Source: a virus. From it: 37,737 nt of DNA. This document shows positions 37,661-37,737 of the stretch, one piece after another. The DNA is taken from the IMG/VR virus record IMGVR_UViG_3300038309_000183, positions 1 through 37,737 of that record, one strand, 5' to 3'. Below the pieces are notes generated by a model that saw nothing but the letters and a program-made list of their open reading frames with translations, was not told the DNA's origin and ran no database searches. Within the stretch, counting starts at the first letter, position 1. Every line of letters starts with the position of its first letter. A program made the position numbers and the translations under genes.

Positions 37661-37737
37661 TTGTACTTCTCCTTATTAAAATTTCACCCCAATATTTTGT
37701 TGCTATTATAGCCGCCAAGCACAATATAAGCAACGAT
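37607..37737. repeat. Right terminal repeat, partner of 1-131
   Basis: Partner of the left-end repeat at a constant offset of 37,606 bp. The exact match covers only the last 41 bp and stops at the window end, which is what overlapping k-mers at an assembly-graph closure look like. It is not a clean identical direct terminal repeat, so I do not call it a packaging terminus. Confidence 0.85.
37632..37737 (-). CDS. Tiny membrane protein, variant copy (5' end cut by window)
   Basis: Right-end allele of the 40-aa membrane peptide. The start lies beyond the window but would fall in sequence equivalent to 132-157. It diverges after the hydrophobic segment (T-K-Y-W-G-E in place of T-T-Y-G-L-E), keeps EILIRR and DRRRR, and extends three codons further before TGA. 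It overlaps the start of the connector gene by 29 bp and contains that gene's ribosome binding site. Confidence 0.55.
   Translation of the reverse strand, partial: SLLILCLAAIIATKYWGEILIRRSTSDRRRRQHR

Overview
The window looks like one essentially complete tailed-phage genome of about 37.6 kb, from a siphovirus-type phage (long tape measure, tail tube, gpG/gpGT chaperones, no sheath or baseplate set). No bacterial housekeeping gene, rRNA or tRNA was found. Positions 1-131 and 37607-37737 align without gaps at an offset of 37,606 bp: 17 mismatches in the outer 90 bp, then 41 identical bp ending at the last base. The late operon runs on across this junction in a sensible order, so the genome was probably circular or circularly permuted, assembled from a population with at least two variants. 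Host is uncertain. The MopE-type metal-binding motif and InlB-like repeats would fit a Desulfobacterota-like Gram-negative host, but that is a guess.

Late module (minus strand, from 12189 down to 1, then from 37737 down to 27048): two small membrane proteins (holin candidates), small and large terminase, portal (DUF4055 type), Mu gpF/SPP1 gp7-like head protein, a ParB-fold protein, scaffold, P22-like coat protein, small head proteins, two signal-peptide-bearing adhesin/beta-helix proteins, a tiny membrane protein, then across the junction the head-tail connector, stopper, gp10-like neck protein, tail terminator, tail tube, gpG and gpGT (with a canonical CCCAAAC slippery site), tape measure, a tail-tip protein and an SGNH-hydrolase tail spike. 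No endolysin could be recognised.

Early accessory block (plus, 12278-15155): two units of small unknown genes, each behind a nearly identical 84-bp promoter/operator/hairpin block, closed by a terminator shared with the convergent replication operon.

Replication/regulation module (minus, 22526 down to 15242): an HTH regulator at the promoter-proximal end, a run of small, often cysteine-rich unknown proteins, a second 52-aa HTH regulator with its own promoter, an O-like initiator whose gene carries four 11-bp iterons next to an AT-rich stretch (candidate origin), a DnaC-like loader, a DUF4406-like protein, a YopX-like protein, a VRR-NUC nuclease, a MazG-like protein, an HTH/zinc protein and SSB.

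Recombination module (plus, 22784 to 27023): small phage proteins, then a promoter followed at once by a terminator-like leader, then an ERF annealing protein and a YqaJ/lambda-Exo-type exonuclease. No integrase, C1-type repressor, CRISPR array or insertion sequence was seen. The most unusual signals are RNA-level: mutually exclusive hairpins in the coat-protein leader, the attenuator-like leader before the recombination genes, and the duplicated promoter block.
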